Shown: in pieces, positions 23,428 to 33,707 of the stretch | Numbering within the stretch: position 1 is the stretch's first letter | How the letters are laid out: each line of letters opens with the position of its first letter | NCBI RefSeq assembly: GCF_901000735.1 | Contig: NC_081544.1 | Coordinates: 9,983,608-10,047,607 of the forward strand | Origin: Corylus avellana | Lineage: Eukaryota; Streptophyta; Magnoliopsida; Fagales; Betulaceae | Length of the DNA stretch: 64,000 bases | Direction: 5' to 3' | Translations under genes and position numbers: made by a program | Notes under the pieces: model-generated | The model's input: the letters and a program-made list of their open reading frames with translations, nothing else | The model's database searches: none | Told to the model about the DNA's origin: nothing

Positions 23428-24399
23428 TGACTGTTCATTCTACAGTGAAACCCTAAATGATTAGCTGTAATCACATTTCCCTTATGGGTTTCACAAAATA
23501 AAAATTACAAACCTTTTTTAGCTTCCCAGTGTAGAATTTGTCTTCATTGGATCCTTTCCTGAAAATTGTATTCTTAATGTTCATCTTATCTGAACATAAC
23601 AATATATACCTAACATGAGAGAGAATAATCAAGCTGAGAAAAGAAAAATATAAACAAGCTTCCCTATCTTATGTTTCTTGTTGTTTCGGTTTATAGAAAA
23701 TGTACATATTTCCTTTTTCCCCCCCTAGCAAATCAACTAATAGGAACTAGCATAACCCATGAGATACAAAAAAGGTTTTTTGTGAATAAAGAGAATGAGA
23801 TTAATTGTATTATCGCCAAAATAAGGGAGAAAAGCAAAAAAATTCAGTTCATTAAAACTGGCAACAAGAAAAACCCCAAATATATATATATAAACACAAA
23901 GCCATGAAATTTTCTAGCCTAAATCTCAATCTAAGCATGTGAAAAGGCAAAAATGAGCTAGGAAATCACACGAATTAAGAACAATCATCCATGAATTTTA
24001 CACAACCTCCCAAAAGATGCAAAAAAAAACCTCCAATTAGTTCAAACCCTAGGTTCAAAATCGAAGAGAGGAGAACAAAATAAAATCAACTTACTTGAGA
24101 GGACTGAAAATCAATGAAGACTTCCATAATTTCGAATCAACAAAACCCACAAAATAAAAGTTTAAGAAAAGGCTTTACCTTTGTCTTCCTCAAAACCCAA
24201 AAACAGATTTTTAAAACCCTAGCCATCGCTTGGAGAACCACTGTGTAGGTGTGGCAATCTCGCGTTGGATGCTGGGAGAGTGGCTGGGTTTTGGATCGAA
24301 GATGTCGCCGTTGATGGCGTTGATGGGAGTGAGGTCGTCCACCTTTTTTGCAGTTTTGTCGAATATCTAGCTGGTTTCCATTCAATTTGGGGAAGAGAA

Positions 24400-24530
24400 C
24401 TTGGGGGTTTTAAAATAAAACCCCCAAGTCCATCAAAACGCACTGTTTTGGCTGGTGCCAAAACGGAAAGTTTTGATCCTACGTGTCCACAGTGGACACG
24501 TAGGATCAAAAAAGGACTGAAGTTAGTCCC
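24400..24530 (-). repeat. right terminal inverted repeat of the MULE, with three nested hairpins
   Basis: This is the inverted counterpart of 16822-16950. It contains a perfect palindrome, GATCCTACGTGTCCAC facing its complement two bases away (24475-24508). A second is ACTTGGGGGTTTTA facing TAAAACCCCCAAGT (about 24399-24429), and a third is GTTTTGGC facing GCCAAAAC. The outer edge ends at TTAGTCCC, position 24530. Confidence 0.85.
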
Positions 24531-24532
24531 AA

Positions 24533-25349
24533 CTGAACATTTGATGATAACCCTAGAGCAAACGTTCGACCAGGATCACATCGAACGTTCGATGACCAAA
24601 TCTAAAACCATTGGTTATTGACCAAACGTTTGATCTAAAACCCTAGAACCAATATGTGATAAGTGATGAATATTTCAAGAGAAGGTGGTTCAGCCTGACA
24701 TTGCTGTTATGGAGCTGATTGAGAGGAATATGCATGATCATAGAATTGCTGATATGAGTGATGTTGTAGTCCATGAGATTGTTGAGCATGAATTCCGGGA
24801 GCTTGAGCTTGCCATGAGAGATTGGACTATTGGCTCCATGTTGGGTTACAGGAATCAAAATAGCGGCCGTTCCCCGGTCTAGAGAACGAAGTGTTCTTAT
24901 GCCTATTAATTTTGTTAGAAATTTGTCTTATTGAAGGACATTTTCTAACATGGTGATAAGGATCATGGCATAATGAACATGGTCCATGGGGCGTCGGAAT
25001 GCCTCCTCACATGTGTGAAATTAGAAATAAAATAACAAAAGAAGTTAAAATTAAAAGAGAAAATAAAAACAAAATTTAAAAAGAAAACTTACTAATATGC
25101 AGACTTGAATGACCCTGCGTGAAATAAAAGGAAAAAAAAAAAATTAGATCTATAATTAGTGCAGTAAGTGTGCTGCTCTCTAGATGTGTGATCGATCGCA
25201 CTGGTGCGCTCGATCGCCCTGGTTGGGCGCTCGAGCGCACCTCTAGACCTCCAGAGGAGAACAGTAACTACGAAAAACAGGAAAAAAAAAAAAAACTAAA
25301 TTAAAATAATACAACTAAAGGAAAATAATTCTAAACAAAATTTGCCGCA
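24533..25349 (-). other. spacer and probable internal leader of a minus-oriented LTR element
   Basis: No gene is supported. The plus-strand frame at 24685-24882 has a translation with no recognisable domain. At about 25185-25245 several CGATCGATCGCA / GCGCTCGAGCGCA palindromic motifs occur. Because a primer-binding site lies at 25350-25368 on the minus strand, this side would be the internal region of that element, now truncated. Confidence 0.4.
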
Positions 25350-25368
25350 ATCCCCGGCAACGGCGCTA
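25350..25368 (-). promoter_or_regulatory. retrotransposon primer-binding site, tRNA-Asp type
   Basis: Read on the minus strand this is TAGCGCCGTTGCCGGGGAT. It matches the complement of the 3' end of plant tRNA-Asp(GTC) plus CCA (TGGCGCCGTTGCCGGGGAT) with one mismatch. It sits immediately inside the LTR that extends to 26723, as expected for the start of minus-strand DNA synthesis. Confidence 0.8.
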
Positions 25369-26723
25369 AAAACTTGTTGTTACAAATATCTACCTAAATT
25401 AATACGCAAATAATTGTATGTTTTACCCGCAAGTGCACGAGGTCAACATAGTAGTATAGTGTGCAAGTACGGGGTGATTCCTACGAGGATTGCTAAATTT
25501 TGTTTAAAATTAAATTCCAAAAGTAAAACAAAACAAAGATTGATTTTTGATTTGACGATAATAAAAAGGTAAGGCTTTGATATCCACCACTAGTTATATT
25601 TAGATAATATGTCAATATGCCAATGCTTTGATCATGTTATATATATCTAATGTTTGTCAACCTAAGGGCATGAGTGCATACTCCTTAAGCTATAGATTTC
25701 CCTAAGCAACGAGTTAGGTATGAGTGTGTATTCTAACTCTTTTCTTTCTTAAAGAATTTAGCATGGGTGTATACTAAGTTGTTCTTTGAGAAAGCATAAT
25801 TTCTTTGGAAATCGACAAACACATGAGGCCTAGGGCATGGGTGTATACTCCCGGTTCCCCATGTTGATTAACCCAAGAACCCGATGTGAATTTTTTTTGT
25901 TACTTTTATTAAACCTAGGACTTTGTCATTTAAATTGGTTTAACTAACTAGTCCATACTAGATGCATATGTTGATTAGGCACACACATATGAGGAATTCA
26001 TGAAAGCTGGAATTAATCAAGTTAAATACCACAACATGATCATTACAAGGACGTCAATATTGAAATATTAAATAAACATAACTAGGGCTTCAATCTAGCC
26101 CTACTAAATAAATTAGTTACACATAAGTTTGATGTTAAACATCTTCATAAAATAAAATAAAAGAAAGGAAAAGAATAAACCTGAAACTTGAACTTGAAGA
26201 GCTCCAATTCTTCTCCTTGGAAAGTGTGTCTTATTCTAGAGGCTTAAGGGTCTACTTATAGGCCTTAGGAATACTCTAGAAACCCTAAAAATCATAAGGT
26301 TTGAGCCCTAGTTCGCACTAAGTTACAAAACCTTAAAAATTGCTCTTTCCTTATTAAGGCAGGCGGCTGACTTGGCCATCACGCACGGGTGCGCTCGATC
26401 GCAGCCCGTGTGCGATCAATCGCAGGTCTGCGATCGATCCTCTTTGTGCTGGCACTTAATCACTGGTACCTTGCGCATTGTAGTCCTCGCCTGTAGTGCA
26501 CTCGATCGCAGATCCCCTGCGATCGATCGCATTACCAGAGCCTCCAAATTTCCCAAAATAGCTCTTTTATGCTCTAGACTTCCAAAATTGCTTCTTTTCT
26601 TTCAATGACCTACAAAATCAAGAAAAACACATAAAAGAACTAAAATGGTATAAATTAACCAAAACTAAAGGATTAAAACATGTAAGTTAAGGGCTAAAAA
26701 TATGAATATTTTAGCACTTAACA
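25369..26723 (-). mobile_element. LTR of a Ty3/gypsy-type (Tat/Athila-like) element, minus orientation
   Basis: On the minus strand it begins TGTTAAGTGCTAAAATATTC and ends with the AACAACAAGTTTTTA just before the tRNA-Asp primer site, a length of about 1.35 kb. Both ends and scattered internal blocks match the plus-oriented LTR at 30.2-32.1 kb (for example TTAACTTACATG against TTAATTTACATT, and the GTGCACTTGCG region near the 3' end). CGATCGATCGCA-like palindromes cluster at about 26385-26535. No second LTR or pol gene is present, so this is a truncated element. It abuts the 3' part of the LINE at about 26.77 kb. Confidence 0.72.
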
Positions 26724-26764
26724 TTTGGCTTCAATATTACTTTGAGCATCATAGACAACCTTAA

Positions 26765-29480
26765 AACCATATTGCTAAATCAAAATCCCTGAAGAATGCC
26801 ACAAGTCCAACCGCAGATGGATGGTTTCTCCATTCCCAGCCTTAAACCTCAAGGATCTAGACCTAGCAAAAATGCTCCAAACATGTCTAAGTATAGAAGT
26901 TTGATTCCAAACTTCTAGCCTCTTCAACCCCAAACCTCCCTCCTTCTTAGGAAAACAAAGATCAGACCAAGAAACCTTAGTCTTTGCCGCCCCTTCATCT
27001 TTCCCATTCCACAGAAACCTATTGAATTTTTTGTTCAATAGCTTTAATAATCTTCTTAGGAAGAATGACAATTCCTATCCAATACACTTGTAAATTGTGC
27101 AAAACAGAGGATAGCAACTAGAGCCTGCTTGCATAAGAAAGATTCTTGTTGAGCCAAGAGTCTATACGACCAGTAATTCTATCCAGCAAAGCCCCACAAT
27201 CAGTTGAAGAAAGTCTAGATGAAATGAGAGGAGCCCCAAGATATCTCACAAGGAGATGACCTTCCTTTATCATTAACTCATCCAATAGAACATGCTTCAC
27301 TCTAGCTGAAATTCTAGAACAATAGAAAAAACTTTTAGAAGGATTTGCTTTCAAACCAAACATATCCTCAAACTCAAGAAGAGCAGCCTTGAAAACATTT
27401 ATAGAGCTCAAGCTAGCTTCAGAAAAAATAGGAGATAATTTGCAAAACATAAACGAGTAAGCCTTATGCTCACACATTTGGGATGGAACCTGAAACTAGA
27501 ATTACCACCTGTATGATCAGCCATAATCCTAGAAGAGACCTCCATGGCTAGGACAAAAAGATAAAGGAGAAATAGGATCACCCTGCCTTAGCCCCTTCTT
27601 TCCTTCAAAATAGCCAACCAAAGTGTCATTGATGCAAAAAGAAAATTTAGGAAAGGTTACACACTCCTTGATCCAACTCAGAAATCTATTAGGGAAGCCA
27701 AAAAAATGTAAACAATGAATCATGAACTCCCAATTCACAAAGTCATAAGCCTTCATAAGATCAATCTTCAAAGTGCATCAAGGGTTTCCTTTGTCCTTAT
27801 GATAATTCCTCACAAGTTCCTGAGCGAGGAAGGCATTTTCAGAAATACTCCTAGAAGGTATGAAAGCAGACTGGTTCATGGCAACATCCTATTTGAAAGG
27901 ATCTTGGTAATACATTTGTATATAACATTACAACATACAATAGGCCTAAAATCCCCTATAGCAGAAGGATTTACCTTCTTAGGAAACAAAGTGAGAATAG
28001 TAGCATTCACTTCCTTCAGCAATAAACTAGAAACCAACAATAGCCTAAGTAGACTTTCAAAAATTTGCAGAGAATCCATCAGGACTAAGGGCCTTGTTTG
28101 CTTTCATATGAAACAAAGTATCTCTGATTTCATCTACAGAAACCTCCTTCTCCAAAATAGCAGCATGTTCAGAAGAGATAGCAACATGAATGAGCTACCT
28201 AATTCGAGCTGCTTTTGCATTAGTGAACTTCAGCTGATTTGTACTTAACAAATTCTTATAGAAATGCTCAGTGACCTCCTTAATCTGATCAACATCGTCC
28301 ACATGATTACCATGCTCATCCCACAGATAGGTGATAGTTTTCTTTGCATTTTGAACTTTTAGAGATCTAAGGAAAAAACTATTATTCCGATCACCTAATT
28401 GCAACCATTGAGTCCTAGCCTTTTGCTTCAAGAAAGATTCCTCAGCCTTTGTAATAGAAACATAAGCAGGAAGACATTCTCTCTCCTTAAGAAGTCTATT
28501 AGCACTGCCAAAAGTAGCAAAAACATCATTTTGAGCTAAATTCAGGTTTTCACGAGCCTAAATAACTCTTTGCTTCAAATTCCCAAAACATGCCAAATTC
28601 TTCTCCATTAACACAGCTTTCACATCTCTAAGTTTCACATACAATTGATACATTGGGACCCCCCTTAACCTGAGTGTTCCATCCTTCCTAGACCCAATCC
28701 AAAAACCCTTTATGTTCCAACCAATAGTTATAGAACTTAAAGGGTATAGGACCAAAACTCTGTAGAATGCCTACTAAGATGATAGCAGGGGAGTGATTAG
28801 AAATATCCCCAGAATGGAATTCCACAACAGTACTCTCAAAACACTCATCTAGTACTCATTTGCCAAAACCCTATCTAGCTTTCTAGCCACAAACCGAGGC
28901 ACCTAAATTTTGTTAGTCCAAGTGTAAAAACAATCACTAAAATTAAGATTCAGAACCTCAAGATCATTCAAACACTGACCAAACTCAGTTCCATAGGAGT
29001 TAAGCTTGTCAGATCCCCATTTCTCAGCCAAGGACATTACCACATTAAAATCCCCACAAATCATCCAAAGATTAGTTCCTACTTTCCCCTTCATAGAACA
29101 CAAATTTGTCCAAAGTAGCTTTCTATCCACCCCCTTGTTAGCCCCATAGACAAGAGAATGAAACTAACATAAATTACTATTAAGAGACTTAGTGAAACAA
29201 TTAATACTTTGCTCACTCTTATCTAGAACAGACACTTCATAGTTGGAATTCTTCCAAAAAATCCAAATCCTTCCCAAAAAATGCTGATCATAGTTAAAAA
29301 CATAGTGCCAATCTAGAACAATACAAGCCCTAACCTTATCGGCTTTGTTTTCCTTCACTCTAGTTTCAATCAAACAAATAAGGCTAGTCTTATTTGGATC
29401 ATACTCATGACCTCCTTCTACTTTGAAGGGTGATTCAAACCCCTCACATTCCAAATCAAAAAGTTCATATGGTGGGTGAA
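26765..29480 (-). pseudogene. LINE ORF2: endonuclease and reverse transcriptase, inactivated
   Basis: The endonuclease starts FLIWNVRGLNHPSK at about 29470 and contains WMICGDFNVVMSLAEKWG (apurinic-type endonuclease core). The RT shows FRPIVCCNVIYKCITKIL, KIDLMKAYDFVNW (first catalytic Asp region), KKGLRQGDPISPL and, in the place of the FADD box, FANY at 27435-27446, so both catalytic Asp residues are lost. The sequence continues through GLKANPSKSFF to VSWSDLCFPKKEGGLGLKRL, just before the usual zf-RVT region, and is then cut. Many stops and frame changes are present. All parts are on the minus strand in the expected order. Confidence 0.85.
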
Positions 29481-29689
29481 AAACCTCTCATCAAGTCCTC
29501 CTCCTCTTCCCCCATTTTACCTTTCCCTTTTACTTTTTGCAATCTCCTCATCCAATGCAGTCTCAATAACTTTTTGAAGAGAAGAAAAAGTACATGTGCC
29601 GCTTACCTTACCTGACTCATATCTACCATCAGCTCTAGCTAGTAGATGGAAAGAATTAGTCCAATGCCTCTGGCTATCCTTGACAGTAG

Positions 29690-30223
29690 CCTTAGAAACA
29701 TGAGTTCTTTTTAGCTGCTCTAACCACATTCCAGTTAGTCTCAACCACAACATTAGGTGCTACAATCTTCAACTCAGCAGCCTTCTCCACAACAGGACCA
29801 GCATGCAAATTCTGAACTAGCTTAGATTTTTGGGAAGCGAAACCTATTTTCAACCTTGGAAAAAGCATGAGAGAGATGACCAAATGACTTACACTTCTTG
29901 CATTTAACAGGTAGCTATGGATACTCAATGCCTACTAAAACCCTACCCCCATCAACACCAACAATTTCTATCTCCTTAGGAAAAACAGAATCCACATCCA
30001 CTTCAACCAGAACCCTAGCAAAACCAAGCCTAAGGTGCTCCTCAGTAATCGAATAAGCACAAAGAGGCTTACCAACACCACTAGCCACATAACTCAAACA
30101 TGTAGCATTCAAAAACTCAATTGGCAGGTTATGCAACTTAATCCAAATAGGAACAGAAGATAGAAAAAGCTTAAGAAGCTGCATACCAAGAGTCCATTTA
30201 TGCAAAATCAGAGGTTTGTTAGC
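29690..30223 (-). pseudogene. LINE ORF1, C-terminal half (end of DUF4283 and zinc knuckle)
   Basis: This continues the domain interrupted at 32097: NKPLILHKWTLGMQ, then VPIWIKLHNLPIEFLN, SYVASGVGKPLCAY and ARVLVEVDV. A zinc knuckle follows (VKCKKCKSFGHLSHA), in which the final Cys of the usual CX2CX4HX4C is not seen (Phe occupies the place). The frame then changes and the sequence continues to about 29690. The piece lines up with the right-hand fragment with little or no loss of LINE sequence, so the LTR inserted into an existing LINE. Confidence 0.8.
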
Positions 30224-32096
30224 TGATGAGTGCCAAATATTTCATATTTGGACCCCTTAATTTACATTAGTTAATCCTTTACTTGGGTCGTTAGGTAATG
30301 TTTTGTGTTAGTTTTTTGTTTTAAGTGTTTTATAGGTTGCTAAAGGAAAACTGCTCTTTTAAAGGAAAAATTACAAAGTTTGGAAGAAATCACACTTTAA
30401 GAAGACCTAGATGATGTGATTAAGTTTAACCAAATCAATAAAATGATTAAATCGGAATTTATCTAATTGGAGTAAAAATCGGATTGGATTAAATTTCAAA
30501 TTATGCACGCATCTAAGTATTTTGACCATAACTTTCTGCTCAAGTATCGGATTGGGATGAAATTAGTGGCATTGGAAAGTTAACTTAAAACAATACAATT
30601 CATTATGAAATAGGATTTTCCTAATTCGGACATTTACTATGCCACAATCATTCCACAATAAAAGAACATAAATTTGGACAAATCTTATTTCGATTTCAAA
30701 CTTCTATTTGGACTGGGAGAAAGACCTCCGAATTATCTAGGTTTAGTAGGGCTTCTAGGACTTTCCTAAGCCTATCAATAGATCTCTTTGCATTCAAGAA
30801 AGATAGACAATCTCAGAGAACAAAATTTCAGAATTTTTCTCTTTAGTTTAGTTTATGTTTTATTTTTATGTAGAGCTAAATTCCCAACTAAGGTTGAGGA
30901 TGAAGCCTCACCGATGAAGAACAACATAACTTTTATGTAAGTCTTCATTTATCCAATTTATTGGGTTTTATATTTCAATTATTTTACTTCTTTTCAATTG
31001 GATTGAATGATTCTTGGATATCTTTTGTAATTCAAGGATACACTTGATGATTTGAGATAATTCAATACAATTGATTGCTTGATTTTAGGGGAAAATTCAC
31101 TTTACCCCTTGAAGTTTTAAGAGTTTTTCAATTCGAACCCCAATGTTTAAAAATTGGCAATGTACCCCTCTAATGTTTTAAAAATTTTCAATTTAGACCC
31201 TCCGTTACTAATTTTCGTCTAATTGGATGAAAATCATCCCACGTGCGTCTCACGTGAGATTTTGATGTTCGCTACTCCAATTTTGCCCTCATTAAAACCA
31301 ATGAAATTATGTAATTACCCTCATTAAAACTTATGAAATTGAGGGTAATTACGTAATTTCGTAAGTTTTAATGAGGGCAAAATTAGAATAAAGGGCATCA
31401 AAATCCCATGTGAGAAGCACGTGGGATGATTTCTGTCCAATTAGACGGAAATTAGTAACGGAGGCTCTGAATTGAAATTTTTTAAAACATTAGAGGGGTA
31501 CATTGCCGATTTTTAAACATTGGGGTTCGAATTGAAAAATCCTTAAAACTTCAAGGGGGTAAAGTGAATTTAACCCTTGATTTTATTTGTTTAAAAATTG
31601 GATATCCCTTGTGATTTGTTCTACTGATACATTAGGTGTTTCAATTAAAATTTGATATCTTTTGTGATTTATGGATACATCTGATGATTTAATTGATATT
31701 GGATTCCTTTGGTGATTTGTGCAATGAATAGATACATGGGATGATTTTGATTAACTTTTAAAACCATAGTAAAGCATACATATGATTTTATCTGTGAGAA
31801 CTTCAGATTAATATTGATGAATATGGGGTATGTTTTTATGATTCGGTGAGTGTTGATTCCCAAACCTTAGTCTTTATCGTTTGTTTTATTTTATTTAGTT
31901 TATGTTTATCCTTTAATTTTTAAAACTCAAAATTCAAACTTTTTTTGGAACTAGGTTAGGATTTAATTAGTTTAGTTATAATTTGTTCTTCAAAAACACA
32001 ATTCCCTGTGGGTTTGACCTCGCACTTGTAAAACATTATATTGCAAATGATTCGTGCACTTGCGAGTATATTAAAATTTGCACAACAAGTTTTTGG
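30224..32096 (+). mobile_element. isolated gypsy-type LTR inserted in LINE ORF1, plus orientation
   Basis: It begins TGATGAGTGCCAAATATTTC and ends around GCACAACAAGTTTTTGGC, matching the start and end of the LTR at 25.4-26.7 kb. It is about 1.87 kb; subtracting the nested MITE and its target copy (about 498 bp) leaves about 1.37 kb, almost the length of the other LTR (1.35 kb). No internal region follows, so it is a solo LTR or a heavily deleted element. The first bases of a primer-site-like TTGGC remain at the right edge. I could not find a clean 5-bp target duplication. The two LTRs have opposite orientations and are not the ends of one element. Confidence 0.7.
31088..31576. mobile_element. 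Mutator-type MITE with 9-bp target-site duplication
   Basis: The element is flanked by TTGATTTTA at 31079-31087 and again at 31577-31585. The left end reads GGGGAAAATTCACTTTACCC and the right end, on the other strand, GGGTTAAATTCACTTTACCC. The arms remain complementary for well over 150 bases (for example CCTTGAAGTTTTAAG, ATGTACCCCTCTAATGTTTT and TTAGTAACGGAG), leaving a short centre. The 9-bp duplication and long arms are typical of non-autonomous Mutator elements. It lies inside the LTR at 30.2-32.1 kb and is therefore younger than it. Confidence 0.9.
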
Positions 32097-32750
32097 CATA
32101 GGCCAGACTTTTGCCTCCATAACTTCATCTCGCGTCTTCTCATCAGCAAATCTAAACAAGTATAAACCATTCTCCAACAAGAATACCTCAACTTTCCTAT
32201 ATTGAGCCCAAATACTCTCCAAAGTACATTTAACAATATAATAAGGAAGAGGTCTATGAAGAAACTAACCTACCAGAGAATGAGACCATTTCGAAATACC
32301 TTCCTCAATTGGTTCCTTTGGAGGCTTCACTACAACTCTTCCATCCTCTCGAGAAGGAGCAAAATACTACAATGCGACTATAGATTTCTCATTTCGAAAC
32401 AATTACCTCCAATCCTGAGCTACACTCTTTTGAGCAACCTTAATAGGAGACTCAGCAATAGAAGCACCAGGATTACTCACAACCTCCACCTCAGGAAGGG
32501 TAGAAACAACCTCCATAGCCTCCTCACCTGAAACAAAGTTGCTTCCAACACACAATCTTTGTGCATCTAGCTTCGAAACATCCACATCCTCACAAAACAA
32601 AGTCAAATTCTCACAATTCTCCTCTTCCTCACTCAAATCTACCTCACAATCCAAAGATCGCGAGGCATCCTCCAAATCAGCCGAAGCCTCCTTCACAAGC
32701 AATTTTGAAATCTTCTTCCCTCCACGACCCCTATTTGCTCGTTTGGCCAT
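32097..32750 (-). pseudogene. LINE ORF1, N-terminal half (acidic leader and start of DUF4283)
   Basis: The ORF starts MAKRANRGRGGKKISKLLVK, a basic N-terminus, followed by an acidic Ser/Glu-rich linker. After a stop near 32400 come the DUF4283 motifs GRVVVKPPKE, LESIWAQYRKVEVFLLENGL and FRFADEKTRDEVMEAKVWPM. In plant LINEs this domain is part of the RNA-binding ORF1 product. There are three in-frame stops between 32400 and 32240. The domain is cut after VWPM by the inserted LTR and resumes at 30223 with NKPLILHKW. Confidence 0.8.
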
Positions 32751-32760
32751 AACTCACCAA

Positions 32761-33600
32761 TTGAACATTCCATCAAGGATGAATTGCACAGATCAAGAAA
32801 CTCTGGAATCACCGTTACCGAAATCACAGTTGTCGAAAAAAACATGCGCCCTCACGGGTGAAAAACAAAAAGGCGCATAGCACCAGTCGTAGGCAAAAAC
32901 TAACTAACTCTCAAAATCGCTAGGTGACCTGTGCCATGTCAGCAAAAGTCCCAAAAATACTATTAAGATACTATTACAACCCTCTCAACTCCCATGTACT
33001 ATGGCTTACATCATGAAGGCTTGGGAAGGATTGCCAACTATCGGAGGAGGTGTGTGACCCTTTATCAAGAAATTTTGATTGGCTAGCACAAACAAGAAAA
33101 ATATCAGGGAGATGTTTGGAGTGATGGGAGAGTTGAGAAAACACCAACCTTCACTTTGATTCGATACTCTTACAAGGCAGCGTAGGAGTTGCTAAAGGCC
33201 ATAAAAAAATGACTCTGATACCATCTTAAAATAATAAACTAAAATAAAATATTTGAGAAGCAAAAGCAAAAAGATATTTGATATACTCACTTTCATACCA
33301 CTAGACTCATGTAAGAGTGAAAAATAATGTAGTATTCCCTTACATAATGTCAAAATGTAACATAGTGCCACAAACAACATTCCTTCCCGTACTCCCACCA
33401 TTGTTGAGAACGGAAGTGGGCGGAAGTCACCAAAATGTACTTTTCTTTCTATTATATTATACTAAATTGCTGAAAAAACAAAGGGAATTCAAATATTGCT
33501 TTGATTTTTAAATATATATTTTTTTTAACAACCAAACAAACCGAACCGAGTTCGGCCACGTCCCCCCGGCTTTTTGACTCAGTGCGTGCTGCCACCGGAG
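32761..33600. other. LINE 5' leader remnant and intergenic DNA upstream of NMO-A
   Basis: The first part probably includes the LINE 5' untranslated region. The rest is non-coding and becomes the promoter region of NMO-A. The open frames at 33192-33511 show no domain. Confidence 0.4.
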
Positions 33601-33601
33601 A

Positions 33602-33611
33602 ATATATAAAT
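33602..33611 (+). promoter_or_regulatory. TATA box of NMO-A
   Basis: ATATATAAAT lies about 100 bases upstream of the NMO-A start codon at 33708, leaving room for a 60-80-base leader. The surrounding sequence has mixed composition, unlike the AT-rich flanks. Confidence 0.55.
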
Positions 33612-33707
33612 GCTCATCAGCTTTGCCCAAAGCCACTGTGGTGGTAAACAAAGAGCTAATCCCTTTACAATACAAAAACCCTGCGGGCTTGCCTCCGACG
33701 GAGAGAG

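Larger units (their letters stand above)
16820..24532 (+). mobile_element. Mutator-like element (MULE), about 7.7 kb, decayed
   Basis: The two ends are an inverted pair about 130 bases long. From the left they share, in order, GGGACTAA, a CACGTAGGATCAAAA block, a TTTGGCACC.GCCAAAA block and ATGGACTTGGGGGTTTTATT. Between them lie a plus-strand MuDR-type transposase (18.0-21.2 kb) and a convergent minus-strand GRF zinc-finger ORF (23.4-23.0 kb). Two genes meeting tail to tail between long TIRs is the layout of maize MuDR (mudrA/mudrB), although the second ORF here shows no resemblance that I can see to mudrB. Both ORFs carry stops or frame breaks, so this copy is probably not autonomous. A 9-bp target duplication could not be confirmed at either end. 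Confidence 0.85.
26765..32760 (-). mobile_element. LINE (non-LTR retrotransposon), minus strand, interrupted and dead
   Basis: From right to left it carries ORF1 (DUF4283 plus zinc knuckle), an endonuclease and a reverse transcriptase, in plant LINE order. Reading frames are broken throughout. ORF1 is split by an inserted LTR (30224-32096). The 3' end, after the region that follows the RT domain, is lost next to the LTR at 25.4-26.7 kb. About 4.1 kb of LINE sequence remains. Confidence 0.85.

Noticed and set aside
24685..24882. 65-codon plus-strand ORF just outside the MULE
   Set aside because: The translation has many His/Glu/Met residues but resembles no family that I know, and an antisense frame is also open. 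It could be a retroelement leader.
25369..32096. The two LTRs as the ends of one retrotransposon enclosing the LINE
   Set aside because: They are in opposite orientation and the DNA between them is a LINE on the minus strand. There is no gypsy pol.
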